A stretch of DNA of 64,000 nucleotides from assembly GCF_006539885.1 (NCBI RefSeq), contig NZ_BJNW01000009.1, positions 1 through 64,000 on the forward strand, given 5' to 3'. The position numbers and the translations under genes are program-made. The notes under the pieces are model-generated. The model made no database searches, had not been told where the DNA came from, and saw nothing but the letters and a program-made list of their open reading frames with translations. The number at the start of each line of letters is the position of its first letter. The first letter of the stretch is position 1. Shown here piece by piece: positions 12,239-22,972 of the stretch. The stretch comes from Kocuria varians (lineage in GTDB: Bacteria > Actinomycetota > Actinomycetes > Actinomycetales > Micrococcaceae).

Positions 12239-12487
12239 ATGGATTGGCGTAGTCGCGCAGCCTGCCTCGAAAAAGACCCCGAACTGTTCTTCCCCGTCGG
12301 CAACACGGGCCCCGCCCTGCTGCAGATCGAGGAGGCCAAGTCCGTGTGCCGCACGTGCGAGGTCATGGACACCTGCCTGCAGTGGGCGCTCGAGTCCGGC
12401 CAGGACGCCGGCGTCTGGGGCGGCATGAGCGAGGACGAGCGCCGCGCGCTCAAGCGCCGCGCCGCCCGCGCCCGTCGCGCGTCCTGA
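12239..12487 (+). CDS. whiB1: WhiB1 iron-sulfur transcription factor
   Basis: An 82-residue WhiB-family regulator with a [4Fe-4S] cluster that senses nitric oxide and binds DNA and the primary sigma factor in mycobacteria. The four cluster cysteines are C9, C37, C40 and C46, followed by the GVWGG turn and the basic segment SEDERRALKRRAARARR. The sequence opens MDWRSRAACLEKDPELFFPV, nearly the WhiB1 signature. The ATG at 12239 is preceded by AAAGGA. The frame runs open upstream, but only this start fits the family. Convergent with pdtaS exactly as Rv3219/Rv3220c. Its long leader holds a hairpin terminator and a CRP-like half-site. Confidence 0.97.
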   Translation: MDWRSRAACLEKDPELFFPVGNTGPALLQIEEAKSVCRTCEVMDTCLQWALESGQDAGVWGGMSEDERRALKRRAARARRAS

Positions 12488-12523
12488 GCGAACAGCTCCC
12501 CGGGTCCTGCTGACCCGCTGACT

Positions 12524-12562
12524 CGGCCCGTGATCCCCTCCCCGGAGGTGGATCGCGGGCCG
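12524..12562. terminator. Hairpin between convergent whiB1 and pdtaS
   Basis: A 13-bp stem (12524-12536 with 12550-12562, one G-T pair) whose spacer itself contains a small CCTCC/GGAGG pairing. It sits between the whiB1 stop and the pdtaS stop and can serve either strand as a terminator. Confidence 0.6.
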
Positions 12563-12614
12563 TTCCCGTACCCGGGAGACCTGAGGCTGGAAGATCCCCG
12601 GTCCGGGTGTCCCC

Positions 12615-14198
12615 TCAGCCTCGGCCCGTGTGCGGCTGCGGGAACCTGGCGGTGATGACGACGCTCGTGCCCTGCGGCTCGCGCGGCTGCCAGCGGATGA
12701 CTCCCCGCAGCTCACTGGCCACGAGCGTGCGGACGATCTGCATCCCCAGCCCCTCCCCCTCCGAGGGCGGTCTGTAGGCACTCACGCCCGACTCCTCGAT
12801 CACGGTGTCACCCATGCCCCGGCCGTCGTCCTCGATCGCGATCTCGAGCACGACGTACGTGGTCCCGGAGTCGCTCACCTCGTCCTCCAGGTGCCGCACG
12901 GACAGCTCCACCGTGCCGCTCCTGTCCTTGAGACCGTGCTCCACGGCATTGGCCACGAGCTCGTTGACCACGAGCGCCACGGACGTCGCGCTCTTGGACG
13001 GCAGCCGTCCGAAGTGTCCGTGCACGGCGGTGCGCACGTGCTGCCCAGCGGAGGCGGTCTCCACCGCGAGCTGGACCTGGTGGCGGATCAGGTCGTCGAA
13101 GTCCACGTCCTCCGAGATCTCGTGGGACAGGGACTCGTGCACGCGGGCGATCGAGCTGACCCGCCGCATGGCCTGCTGCAGCCCGTTCCTCCCCTCCGGA
13201 GAGTTCATCCGTCGCGACTGCAGGCGCAGAAGGGCCGAGACGGTCTGCAGGTTGTTCTTCACCCGGTGGTGGATCTCGCGGATCGTGGCGTCCTTGGAGA
13301 CCAGTTGCAGGTCACGACGCCGCAGCTCGGTCACGTCACGGCACAGGATGAGCGCGCCGGTCCGTTCGCCGCCCCGTCGCAGCGGAATGGCACGCAGCGT
13401 CGCCGAGGCCTTGACCGCGGAGAGCTCCGCCCGCCACGGCATGGTGCCCGCGAGCACGGGAGCCAGGGTCTCGTCCACGCCGGGGGCGTTCAGCGGCAGC
13501 TGACGCGCCGCCCGGACCAGGTTCTGCCCCGTGATGTCCCCGTGCAGTCCGAGGCGGCGGAACGTCGAGAGCCCGTTGGGCGAGCAGAACTCCACGACGC
13601 CGTCGGTGTCCAGGCGGATCAGGCCGTCGCCCACGCGCGGGGCACCGCGGCGGGAGTCGATGCGCACGGCGAAGTCGGGCCACGTCCCCTCATTGGCCAT
13701 GCGCAGCAGGTCGCTCGCGGACTGCCGGTAGACGAGTTCCATCCGGGACGGCAGACGGTCGTGGTGGGACTCCGTCGTGAGCGTGAGGACCGCGATCGTG
13801 CGGCCGTTGCGGACCAGGGGCACGAGCAACACGGAGCGCGGTGCAAGGCTCTCCCACTCGGAGGCCCCTGCCTGCTCGATGCGCTGGTCGATCCACGCCC
13901 GCCGAAGCGCCTGGGCGGCGTCGTCGGCCACGATCTCCCCGACCATGTCCTTCTGGAAGGCCGTGGCTCCGGTCGTGGGGCGAGCGTGGGCCAGGACAAG
14001 GAAGTCGCCTCCCTCGGCGGGGATCGGACGGCCCGTGGGGCTCTGCGGGCCCGGCACGACCCCGCGCGGAAAGCACAGCAGAAGGTCCCCGACTCCGAGG
14101 TCCGCGACCATCTGCCAGTCGCCGACGAGCAGGTGCAGCCACTCGGCGTCGCCCGCGTCGAAGTCCGGCACCGAACGCAGGGGGTCCGTGAACGACAT
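12615..14198 (-). CDS. pdtaS: PdtaS-like soluble sensor histidine kinase
   Basis: Cytoplasmic histidine kinase of the HisKA_2 class, partner of the antiterminator response regulator PdtaR in mycobacteria. The 527 residues contain a GAF domain (about 1-170), a PAS domain (about 190-290) and the phosphoacceptor motif REIHHRVKNNLQ with H310. An HATPase domain follows, with NELVANAVEHG and the G-box DDGRGMG. There is no membrane segment, as in Rv3220c. The ATG at 14198 gives MSFTDPL. It converges on whiB1, conserved synteny that strengthens the name. The PdtaR partner is not in this window. Signals suggested for the mycobacterial system include nitric oxide and copper; nothing here shows the local signal. 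Confidence 0.9.
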   Translation of the reverse strand: MSFTDPLRSVPDFDAGDAEWLHLLVGDWQMVADLGVGDLLLCFPRGVVPGPQSPTGRPIPAEGGDFLVLAHARPTTGATAFQKDMVGEIVADDAAQALRRAWIDQRIEQAGASEWESLAPRSVLLVPLVRNGRTIAVLTLTTESHHDRLPSRMELVYRQSASDLLRMANEGTWPDFAVRIDSRRGAPRVGDGLIRLDTDGVVEFCSPNGLSTFRRLGLHGDITGQNLVRAARQLPLNAPGVDETLAPVLAGTMPWRAELSAVKASATLRAIPLRRGGERTGALILCRDVTELRRRDLQLVSKDATIREIHHRVKNNLQTVSALLRLQSRRMNSPEGRNGLQQAMRRVSSIARVHESLSHEISEDVDFDDLIRHQVQLAVETASAGQHVRTAVHGHFGRLPSKSATSVALVVNELVANAVEHGLKDRSGTVELSVRHLEDEVSDSGTTYVVLEIAIEDDGRGMGDTVIEESGVSAYRPPSEGEGLGMQIVRTLVASELRGVIRWQPREPQGTSVVITARFPQPHTGRG

Positions 14199-14219
14199 CT
14201 GGTGCTCGCTTTCCGAGGG

Positions 14220-15734
14220 TCAACCGCGGCGCAGCCACGCGCCCATCCGACGACCCAGCCTAGTCCCACCGGCGGCCGCCCCGACCGGCTCCGCGGGCCC
14301 CCGTCCCTCCGGGCGCGCGAGCAGCCGCACCAGGTCGCGCAGCTCCGAGCGCAGGACGGAACGGGGAGCCGTCTCCGCGAGCACGGCGCCCGCGAGCAGC
14401 GCGTCGTCGCACGACCCCGGGTCCCACGAGAGCGTGTGCACCACGGGATGCCCCGGGGAGAAACGCTCCCACGCCTCCTGCACCGCGGCTGCCGCAGAGC
14501 GGCCGGCCGCGGCGGCGCGCAGCTTGTTCATGACCACCACGGGTCGCGCGCCGGGCGCCGCGTCCAGCAGGTCCGGGAGCGCCTTGACGAGGCGGGGCAC
14601 GCCCAGCGCGTCCGCGGCGCCCAGGGCCACCACGGTGTCGGCCTCGGATACGGCGACGAGGGCCGCCGCATTGCGTCGCGGTGCCAGGAAGTCGCTGCTG
14701 ATCTCCTCGTCCGACTCCAGGGAGAATGCGGTGTCCACGACCACGAGGTCGTAGTCGCCACGGGCCCGCTCGAGCACGATCCCCAGCGCGGAGCCGCGGA
14801 TCTCCGGCCACCTGTCGTAGCGCGTGATCCCCGTCAGCACGTCCATGGAGGCGCCCGCGACCGAGACGGCGGTGACGCACCGCCGCAGTCCGGAATCGTC
14901 CATCCGCCCCTGGTCCGCGAGCCGACACGCCTGCGCCAGACCGGCGGCCTCGTCGAGCATCCCCAGGCTCGCGGCCACCGAGGCCGCGCAGGTGTCAGCG
15001 TCCACGAGCAGGACCCGGGTCCCGCTCAGCGCCGCTTCGGCGGCCAGGTTCACGGCCGTCACCGTGCGCCCGGGGGAACCGGCAGGCCCCCACACGGCCA
15101 CGATGCCGCGGGGTGCCCGGGACACCTCCTCAGCCCCCGACGTCGCCGCCGCGCCGGCGTCCGGCTGCCACCCCTCATCCGCGGGATCGGCCGGGGAGAC
15201 CGACACGCCCGCGGTAGCCGGTTCAGGGGAATCCACCTCGTGCCCGGGGCCTGAGTGGCTCTTCCGGCCGGTTTCGGGCGAGTTCTGACCGGCACCGCGG
15301 ATCCGACGTCCCGGCTCCGCGAACGGAACGACGCCGCTCGCGTCGGGGCCTGCACCGGCCGTGTGGTCCGCGCCGCTGTCGCCCGACGTGATCGTGCTGC
15401 TGCCGATGGCCTCCCGCACCGCACGCACGACCTCGGCCCCGGTCGCCGAGGCGGAGATGCTGGGCACGCCCAGCCTGGCCAGGCGCGCGTCGTCGTGCCC
15501 TTCGACGACCAGCACCCGCACGCCGTTGTCCGCGAGCTGCTCCAGCAGGCTCGCGGTGAGGTCCTCGGCGCCCTCCGCCACGAGTGCCGCGTCCGCCATA
15601 CCGGTGTGCGAGCACGCGAGCAGCTCCGAGAGCTCGAGGCAGCGCCGGACCACCGTGACCTCCCCGTGCAGCCGCTCGACCCGGTCCACGAGCTCCCAGG
15701 TGCTGATCCCCAGGGTGGCCAGGGAGGTGCTCAC
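14220..15734 (-). CDS. CpaE/MinD-like P-loop protein
   Basis: A 504-residue protein with an N-terminal receiver-like region (about 1-110, VRVLVVEGHDDARLARLGVP), a low-complexity linker (about 130-240), and a C-terminal ParA/MinD-type fold. The P-loop reads VAVWGPAGSPGRTVTAVNLA, with arginine in the place of the usual lysine. Downstream are LLVDADTCAASVAASLG and DYDLVVVDTAF, typical of CpaE-like proteins of Tad-type systems. The chosen GTG at 15734 overlaps the stop of the SAF-domain gene (GTGA), so the two are coupled. The frame remains open far upstream, but that stretch is the other frame of the SAF gene. No Tad pilus gene follows, so pilus assembly cannot be claimed. Confidence 0.82.
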   Translation of the reverse strand: MSTSLATLGISTWELVDRVERLHGEVTVVRRCLELSELLACSHTGMADAALVAEGAEDLTASLLEQLADNGVRVLVVEGHDDARLARLGVPSISASATGAEVVRAVREAIGSSTITSGDSGADHTAGAGPDASGVVPFAEPGRRIRGAGQNSPETGRKSHSGPGHEVDSPEPATAGVSVSPADPADEGWQPDAGAAATSGAEEVSRAPRGIVAVWGPAGSPGRTVTAVNLAAEAALSGTRVLLVDADTCAASVAASLGMLDEAAGLAQACRLADQGRMDDSGLRRCVTAVSVAGASMDVLTGITRYDRWPEIRGSALGIVLERARGDYDLVVVDTAFSLESDEEISSDFLAPRRNAAALVAVSEADTVVALGAADALGVPRLVKALPDLLDAAPGARPVVVMNKLRAAAAGRSAAAAVQEAWERFSPGHPVVHTLSWDPGSCDDALLAGAVLAETAPRSVLRSELRDLVRLLARPEGRGPAEPVGAAAGGTRLGRRMGAWLRRG

Positions 15735-16393
15735 GAGCCGCCGCCCGTCACATCGAGGACGAGCGTCACCTTGGCGTCGTTGCCGAGGGCGTCCACGAGC
15801 GGACCCACCTGCGACTGCCGCACGAGCACGTGCACCGTAACGCCGCCCGTGCCGCCCAGCGCGGTGTCCTTGGTGTCCACGCGGGCGATCTCCGCCGCCT
15901 TCACGAGCTTCTTGGGCTCGAGGTAGCCCCGGCCGGTGGGGCGGGGCTGGGCAACCCAGACATCCACGTGGGAGCCCGGGCCGGCCTCGGCGGGGATCGG
16001 CGTTTCCAGTGCGATCCCCACGGGCGTGCGGTCCAGGGCGTCCGCGGTTCCCACCGAGGCGGCAGGGACGAGTTCCCCGCGCGCCACCCGCTGGGTCACC
16101 ACGGCGTTCTCCTGGAGGTCGCGCGAGCCGGGAACGTAGCGCTCGGCGGAGTCCTGGAGGTGGGCATCCACGGTGGTGAGATCTTCCCTCGTGATCCGCT
16201 GCCCCACCGCGAGGTCCTGCGCCGCCACGTAGTACGGCTCGCTCCGGTTGGCCGTAGCCACCAGCAGGACCACTCCCATCACGGAGAGGAGCACCAGCAG
16301 CAGCCCCACGAGAAGTCGCGGATCCCGCCAGGAGGGCTTGCGGAACCGCGCCGCCGCCGCGGGTGCCGACCCCTTCGATGCAGAACTGCCCAT
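15731..16393 (-). CDS. SAF-domain membrane protein (CpaB/FlgA-like)
   Basis: A 220-residue protein with one N-terminal membrane anchor (about 26-47, LLVGLLLVLLSVMGVVLLVA) and an outward SAF domain starting at YYVAAQDLAVGQRITREDL, the fold shared by CpaB, FlgA and antifreeze-type proteins. CpaB helps assemble Flp/Tad pili by chaperoning the secretin in diderms; monoderm homologues have no settled role. AAAGGA precedes the ATG at 16393, although the frame stays open upstream. It overlaps the CpaE-like gene by four bases and is divergent from the HTH gene at 16622. Together they form a three-gene unit common in Micrococcales. Confidence 0.83.
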   Translation of the reverse strand: MGSSASKGSAPAAAARFRKPSWRDPRLLVGLLLVLLSVMGVVLLVATANRSEPYYVAAQDLAVGQRITREDLTTVDAHLQDSAERYVPGSRDLQENAVVTQRVARGELVPAASVGTADALDRTPVGIALETPIPAEAGPGSHVDVWVAQPRPTGRGYLEPKKLVKAAEIARVDTKDTALGGTGGVTVHVLVRQSQVGPLVDALGNDAKVTLVLDVTGGGS

Positions 16394-16621
16394 GCGCCCG
16401 TCCTTTCCCCGTGTCCGGTCCCCCACCGGATCCCTCCGAGTGTGCCCCGGGGCGGACACGGCGGAAAAGTGTGACGCCGAACACTGTGGACAAAGCTGAC
16501 CACGTCTGCATGCCCGCCCGATCCTGTTGATAAGCAAGGGCGCCTCGTGCCACGTGGGACAATGTCCGGTGGACTCCGATGATTCGGCATCGAACAGCAC
16601 CAAAGGAAGTGATGCAGGGCC

Positions 16622-16837
16622 ATGGCGCAGCAACGATTCCTCACGCTCGCGGACGTCGCCGAGATCCTCTCCGTCTCCGTGGCGCAGGCCCGGGCCATGG
16701 TGCGTTCCGGCGAGCTGCCCGCCATCCAGGTGGGCGGCCGCGGTCAGTGGCGCGTGGAGAAGAGCAAGCTGGAGGAGTACATCCAGCAGGGCTACGAGCG
16801 CACGGAGATCGCCGTGCGAGAAGGCACGCTGCACTGA
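16622..16837 (+). CDS. Small excisionase-type helix-turn-helix protein (BldC-like)
   Basis: A 71-residue MerR/excisionase-like DNA-binding protein: FLTLADVAEILSVSVAQARAM forms the winged helix-turn-helix, ELPAIQVGGRGQWRVEKSKL the wing and recognition part. This domain is shared by BldC, phage excisionases and AlpA. No recombinase or phage gene is nearby, so a BldC-like transcription factor is likelier than an excisionase. The start has GGAAG about 12 bases ahead. It is divergent from the SAF/CpaE pair and could regulate it. Confidence 0.8.
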   Translation: MAQQRFLTLADVAEILSVSVAQARAMVRSGELPAIQVGGRGQWRVEKSKLEEYIQQGYERTEIAVREGTLH

Positions 16838-16963
16838 GGCAGACGGGCCCCGACCTTCGGGTGGACTGATCCCGCCACCCCGGTACCCTCCCCGGCCACC
16901 GGCCCACGTGGACGACGATCCCCGCGGCCCCGGTCTGCCGCCCGGGACCGGCAGCCCTCACCG

Positions 16964-17530
16964 TCAGCCGGCGTCGAGCGAGGAGACCAGCGCAACCGCC
17001 GAGAAGCCGACCGTGCGCACCGAGGTGACCGCGCGGCGTCGGCGGAACTGGTCCGCCGGGTGCACCGCGAGGTCGAAGAAGTCCTGACCCACCGAGTCCA
17101 GGGTGCCCTCGAGCTCGCCGTGACCCGAGTGGTCCCTCAGCAGCACCCGGACCGGCACGCGCGCGGTGCTCAGCGCCCGCAGCACGTGCCCCATGCCGAG
17201 CCGCCGGATCGTCGAGGTGTCCGGGAGCACCTCGAAGCGCCGCGGCAGGCCCTCCCACCACACCACGCTGTGCAGCGGCACGAGGTGCTGAAGGTGATGC
17301 TCACGCACCACGGCCCATCCGGCACCCACGTCCGCGAGCACGCCCTCCAGCGTGTCCCCCTCCGCGGGCCGCAGCCGCACCGGCCCATCCCGGTGGGCGG
17401 CCAGACGCTCCAGCAGTGTGAGCCGCGACAGCTCCGCCCGCGCCGTCTCCACGGCCTCCTGCTCGACCATGCGCACGTGGGCCTGTTCGAGCTGCGACTC
17501 CATGTCGTCGAAGAGTTCGTCCCACCTCAT
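16964..17530 (-). CDS. Conserved actinobacterial hypothetical protein
   Basis: A 188-residue soluble protein opening MRWDELFDDMESQLEQAHV, with a helical N-terminal third (charged, possibly coiled coil) and a beta-rich remainder containing two similar halves. These are LRPAEGDTLEGVLADVGAGWAVV (about 53-75) and LLRDHSGHGELEGTLDSVGQDF (about 130-152). Each reads like a small barrel built around an EG-L-D-VG-D turn. I do not recognise a catalytic motif. Such proteins occur widely in Micrococcales near the SAF/HTH genes. It is divergent from the LysM gene and convergent with the HTH gene. Confidence 0.75.
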   Translation of the reverse strand: MRWDELFDDMESQLEQAHVRMVEQEAVETARAELSRLTLLERLAAHRDGPVRLRPAEGDTLEGVLADVGAGWAVVREHHLQHLVPLHSVVWWEGLPRRFEVLPDTSTIRRLGMGHVLRALSTARVPVRVLLRDHSGHGELEGTLDSVGQDFFDLAVHPADQFRRRRAVTSVRTVGFSAVALVSSLDAG

Positions 17531-17652
17531 GCCGCGCGTTCTCCCCCCTCACACACTTCAGGCGCCTTGTCCGCCACCGGTCCACCGTACGAGCTGAACA
17601 CCCGGCAGCCCATCCGAACTGCGGTGGCCACTCCATGCCTTCGGATCGATCA

Positions 17653-17692
17653 TTGACTCCGGAGAGAAACCTCTGAATGATCTAAAAATACC
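17653..17692 (+). promoter_or_regulatory. AT-rich promoter region of the LysM gene
   Basis: TTGACT (17653-17658) is followed after 17 bases by AATGAT (17676-17681), a fair match to a primary-sigma promoter for the gene at 17727. The stretch 17675-17715 is strikingly AT-rich for this genome. It includes CTAAAAATACC (17682-17692), an 11-mer that also occurs at 5181-5191 upstream of glf. Confidence 0.5.
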
Positions 17693-17726
17693 AAACGACA
17701 TCAAATAACAACATCGGGGGTCAACG

Positions 17727-18656
17727 ATGCGACACCAGGTTCGCGAACAGGCTGCACCGGACCGGAGCGCGGCCCTGTGGTGCGCGGTCCCGGTGCTCGC
17801 CTCGGCCTTCGGTGCGCTCGGCTGGGTGCAGGCGGGTCGGCTGCGCGCCGCCGGCTCAGCGAGTGACCCGGTGCTCGACGTCGCGGTGCTCGCCTCTGCG
17901 GCGTGCCTCGCGGTGGCGGGGTGGTGGCTCGGCGGCCTGCTCATGCTGGCCCTCGCGGCCACGGCCCGCCGCCTGCACTGGTCCGGCCTCGAGCGGTGGG
18001 CCTCGCGGCTGACACCGGGCGTCGTGGCCCGCACGGCGGCCGCCGTCGTCGGGATCCAGCTCGCCGTCGTGGCCCCCGCCCATGCGGACGACGCCGCTCT
18101 GGACCCCTTCTGGGGCACCGCGGCCACCGGCACCGCTCAGCTGGACGGGCCCACCGGGGGCGCCGACGCAACCGGCAGCGGTGCAGGCAACGGCGACACG
18201 GCGGATCAGAGCGCCGCCGGAAGCGCCGCCGCGGCCGCCCCGGGCGTCACGGCAACGTCCTCCCCGGAGCCAGCCGTGGTTCCCGCGCCGGCGGAGAACG
18301 GGTCTCGGGATGGCGCAGGGGCCCTGTACGTCCAGACGCCCTCCGGCACGGATGCGCCCAGCGCGCCCGCCGCCACCGCACCGCAGCCGTCAGTGACCGA
18401 ACCCGCGGCATCCGCCCCGAATCCTCCCGCCCGCGAACGCGTGGCGGACGGCGTGCTGACCGTCATGGCCGGGGACACGCTGTGGGACCTCACTGCCCAG
18501 CTGATGGGCCCGGATGCCTCGGACTGCGCCGTCTCGCAGCACCTCACGCAGTGGCTGGAGCACAACGCCCTCGCCGAGCACGGCGATCTCATCCACCCCG
18601 GGGACCAGTTGCGGGTCCCGCCCGAGCTGCTCGATCCCCAGACCGCCCACGGCTGA
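17727..18656 (+). CDS. Membrane-anchored LysM-domain protein
   Basis: A 309-residue envelope protein. Three hydrophobic segments lie in the first 120 residues (about 16-32, 50-75 and 95-118). A long Ala/Gly/Ser/Pro-rich linker follows (about 120-240). The C-terminal LysM domain runs LTVMAGDTLWDLTAQLMG to HPGDQLRVPPELL, expected to bind peptidoglycan. The LysM contains a Cys (about residue 265) that may be unpaired. ATG at 17727 has GGGGG upstream. An Rv3235-family gene follows after about 115 bases on the same strand and secA converges on both. This LysM-Rv3235-secA order recurs in Micrococcales, suggesting a wall-linked role not yet defined. Confidence 0.85.
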   Translation: MRHQVREQAAPDRSAALWCAVPVLASAFGALGWVQAGRLRAAGSASDPVLDVAVLASAACLAVAGWWLGGLLMLALAATARRLHWSGLERWASRLTPGVVARTAAAVVGIQLAVVAPAHADDAALDPFWGTAATGTAQLDGPTGGADATGSGAGNGDTADQSAAGSAAAAAPGVTATSSPEPAVVPAPAENGSRDGAGALYVQTPSGTDAPSAPAATAPQPSVTEPAASAPNPPARERVADGVLTVMAGDTLWDLTAQLMGPDASDCAVSQHLTQWLEHNALAEHGDLIHPGDQLRVPPELLDPQTAHG

Positions 18657-18771
18657 CACGGCCCGGGCTCCCAGCCCACAGCCACCCGGCTGCACGGCCA
18701 GTACCACCACACGACCACCCAGGATCCACCGGACCGCCGGCCCGGTGCAGCACCATCCAGAGGAGCACACC

Positions 18772-19221
18772 ATGAGCATCGCCGTTCCCGAGTCCACGCC
18801 GCGCACTCCCGCGGGCGGCTACACCTGGCGGCAGGACCGATCCGCCGCCGCACTCACCGGCAAGAACGAGAATGAACGTGTCGGGGCCATCGCCCGCAGC
18901 ATCGGTCAGGCCGCGGTGGAGATCCTCGCGGGCACCCGGCCGGCATCGCAGCTCTCCCGCTGGACCGAGCCGGAGGTGGTCGAGCGCTTCACGCAGCGCG
19001 CGGCCATGCTCAAGCTCGTGCAGGAGCAGTGCCCGGAACGCCGCGCCGCCTTCGACGTCCACCGGGCGGCCAGGGTGCGTCGCGTGCGGGTGTGCAACCC
19101 CGCGCCGGGGTGCTGGGAGGCGTCGCTCGTGGTCGAGGAGGCCACGCGGGCGCGCGCCGTGGCGCTGCGCATCGAAAGGGTGACCCGCCAGTGGCGGGTC
19201 ACCCATCTCGAAGTCGGGTGA
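18772..19221 (+). CDS. Rv3235-family protein
   Basis: A 149-residue protein of the family named after M. tuberculosis Rv3235, which lies close to secA1 there as well. Function unknown. The core shows VGAIARSIGQAAVEILAGTR, then PASQLSRWTEPEVVERF and a C-terminal beta-rich part ending IERVTRQWRVTHLEVG. This general layout resembles small scaffold-like domains. The ATG at 18772 follows AGAGGAG at ideal spacing, so the longer open frame upstream is rejected. A perfect 13-bp inverted repeat lies in its last codons and may end this transcript and that of secA. Confidence 0.85.
   Translation: MSIAVPESTPRTPAGGYTWRQDRSAAALTGKNENERVGAIARSIGQAAVEILAGTRPASQLSRWTEPEVVERFTQRAAMLKLVQEQCPERRAAFDVHRAARVRRVRVCNPAPGCWEASLVVEEATRARAVALRIERVTRQWRVTHLEVG
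19178..19204. terminator. Palindrome in the last codons of the Rv3235-family gene
   Basis: GGGTGACCCGCCA (19178-19190) is mirrored at 19192-19204 around a single base. It ends 17 bases before the gene's stop and about 40 bases past the secA stop on the other strand. A hairpin with a 3-base loop could terminate either convergent transcript; there is no T-run. Confidence 0.5.
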
Positions 19222-19243
19222 GCGTGCTCCCCCGCGGCGCGGC

Positions 19244-22009
<2,766 letters not shown>

Positions 22010-22149
22010 GTGTGTTCGCTCCTCCGAGATCAGGGGTGGGCACCGGAGATGGGCTGAGGGTGCACCGCCGAACAGTGTACGTGAGTGAGTCTGGACGGTC
22101 GGTTCCCGCGTGCACCCGGTGCGCGTGCCGCGCCCACCTTCGCGGCGGA

Positions 22150-22174
22150 AGCCCCGCGACGTGGTCACGGGGCT
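22150..22174 (-). terminator. Candidate terminator after hpf
   Basis: AGCCCCG (22150-22156) pairs with CGGGGCT (22168-22174) about 30 bases past the hpf stop in the 193-base hpf-secA gap, with imperfect pairing continuing inward. There is no T-run. Confidence 0.45.
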
Positions 22175-22202
22175 CCCGGTGCGGCAGTGGTGCGTGGCTG
22201 GC

Positions 22203-22892
22203 TCAGGAGGCGGGCTCCGCCTGGTAGGGGACCTTCTCCTCGCCGGAGGCACCGTCCGCGCTGAGGCTGATCACGCCGTACTCCCAGCCCTTGCGGCGGT
22301 AGACGGCGGACGGCTCCTGCGTGTCCTTGTCCACGAACAGGAAGAAGTCGTGTCCCACGAGCTCCATCTGGTCCACGGCCTCGTCCACGGTGATCGCGTG
22401 GGCCGGGAAGCGCTTGCGCCGGATCTCCACGGGGGAGGGAGTGTCGCTCAGCGGGTACTCGGTGTCGAAGGCCTCGTCCTCCGCCGCGGCGAGCTCCTGG
22501 TCCGAGGCGAAGGTGGGGCCGGCATCCAGCGGGATCACGGGCAGCGAACCCGTGGCCCCGTGCACGGCGACGGGCCGCTGGTGGCCCCCTCGGTGGATCT
22601 TGCGGCGGTCGCGGGCTCGGCGCAGCTGCTCCACGAGCTTGGCGTAGGCCTCGTCGAACGCGGCGAACTTGTCCTCGTTGCGTGCCTCCGCGCGCAGCAC
22701 CGGACCTCGACCGTCCACGGTGATCTCCACGCGTATCCCCTGGTGCCCCGAACCGGAGTTCTCCTTCGTGACCTTGACCTCGATGGATTGCACCTTGTCG
22801 CCGAGCTGCTGGAAGCGCTCGCTCTTGGATTCCACGTACTCCCGGAAACGATCCGGGAGGGTGATGTTGCGACCCTTGATGTTCAGTTCCAT
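22203..22892 (-). CDS. hpf: Ribosome hibernation promoting factor, long form
   Basis: A 229-residue long HPF, which binds 30S subunits and dimerises 70S ribosomes in stationary phase. The S30AE domain occupies about 1-100 ([20 protein letters not shown], then [21 protein letters not shown]). A linker follows, then the C-terminal dimerisation domain (about 160-229) with [20 protein letters not shown] and [19 protein letters not shown] precedes the ATG at 22892. It sits between comF and secA, as in M. tuberculosis (Rv3241c). Confidence 0.95.
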   Translation of the reverse strand: MELNIKGRNITLPDRFREYVESKSERFQQLGDKVQSIEVKVTKENSGSGHQGIRVEITVDGRGPVLRAEARNEDKFAAFDEAYAKLVEQLRRARDRRKIHRGGHQRPVAVHGATGSLPVIPLDAGPTFASDQELAAAEDEAFDTEYPLSDTPSPVEIRRKRFPAHAITVDEAVDQMELVGHDFFLFVDKDTQEPSAVYRRKGWEYGVISLSADGASGEEKVPYQAEPAS

Positions 22893-22972
22893 GAGACCCT
22901 CCACATCTTGAGGATGGTGTGGGACCTGCTGCTCTCCCACGCGGGACACCGTTTGATTCCCGTGATCCAACG

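Noticed and set aside
15735-16562. N-terminal extension of the CpaE-like frame to 16562
   Set aside because: It reads through the SAF-domain gene in a shadow frame. The GTG at 15734 with GTGA overlap fits much better.
16622-16837. Excisionase of a mobile element
   Set aside because: The domain type fits, but there is no integrase, phage gene or attachment repeat anywhere near. A BldC-like regulator is simpler.
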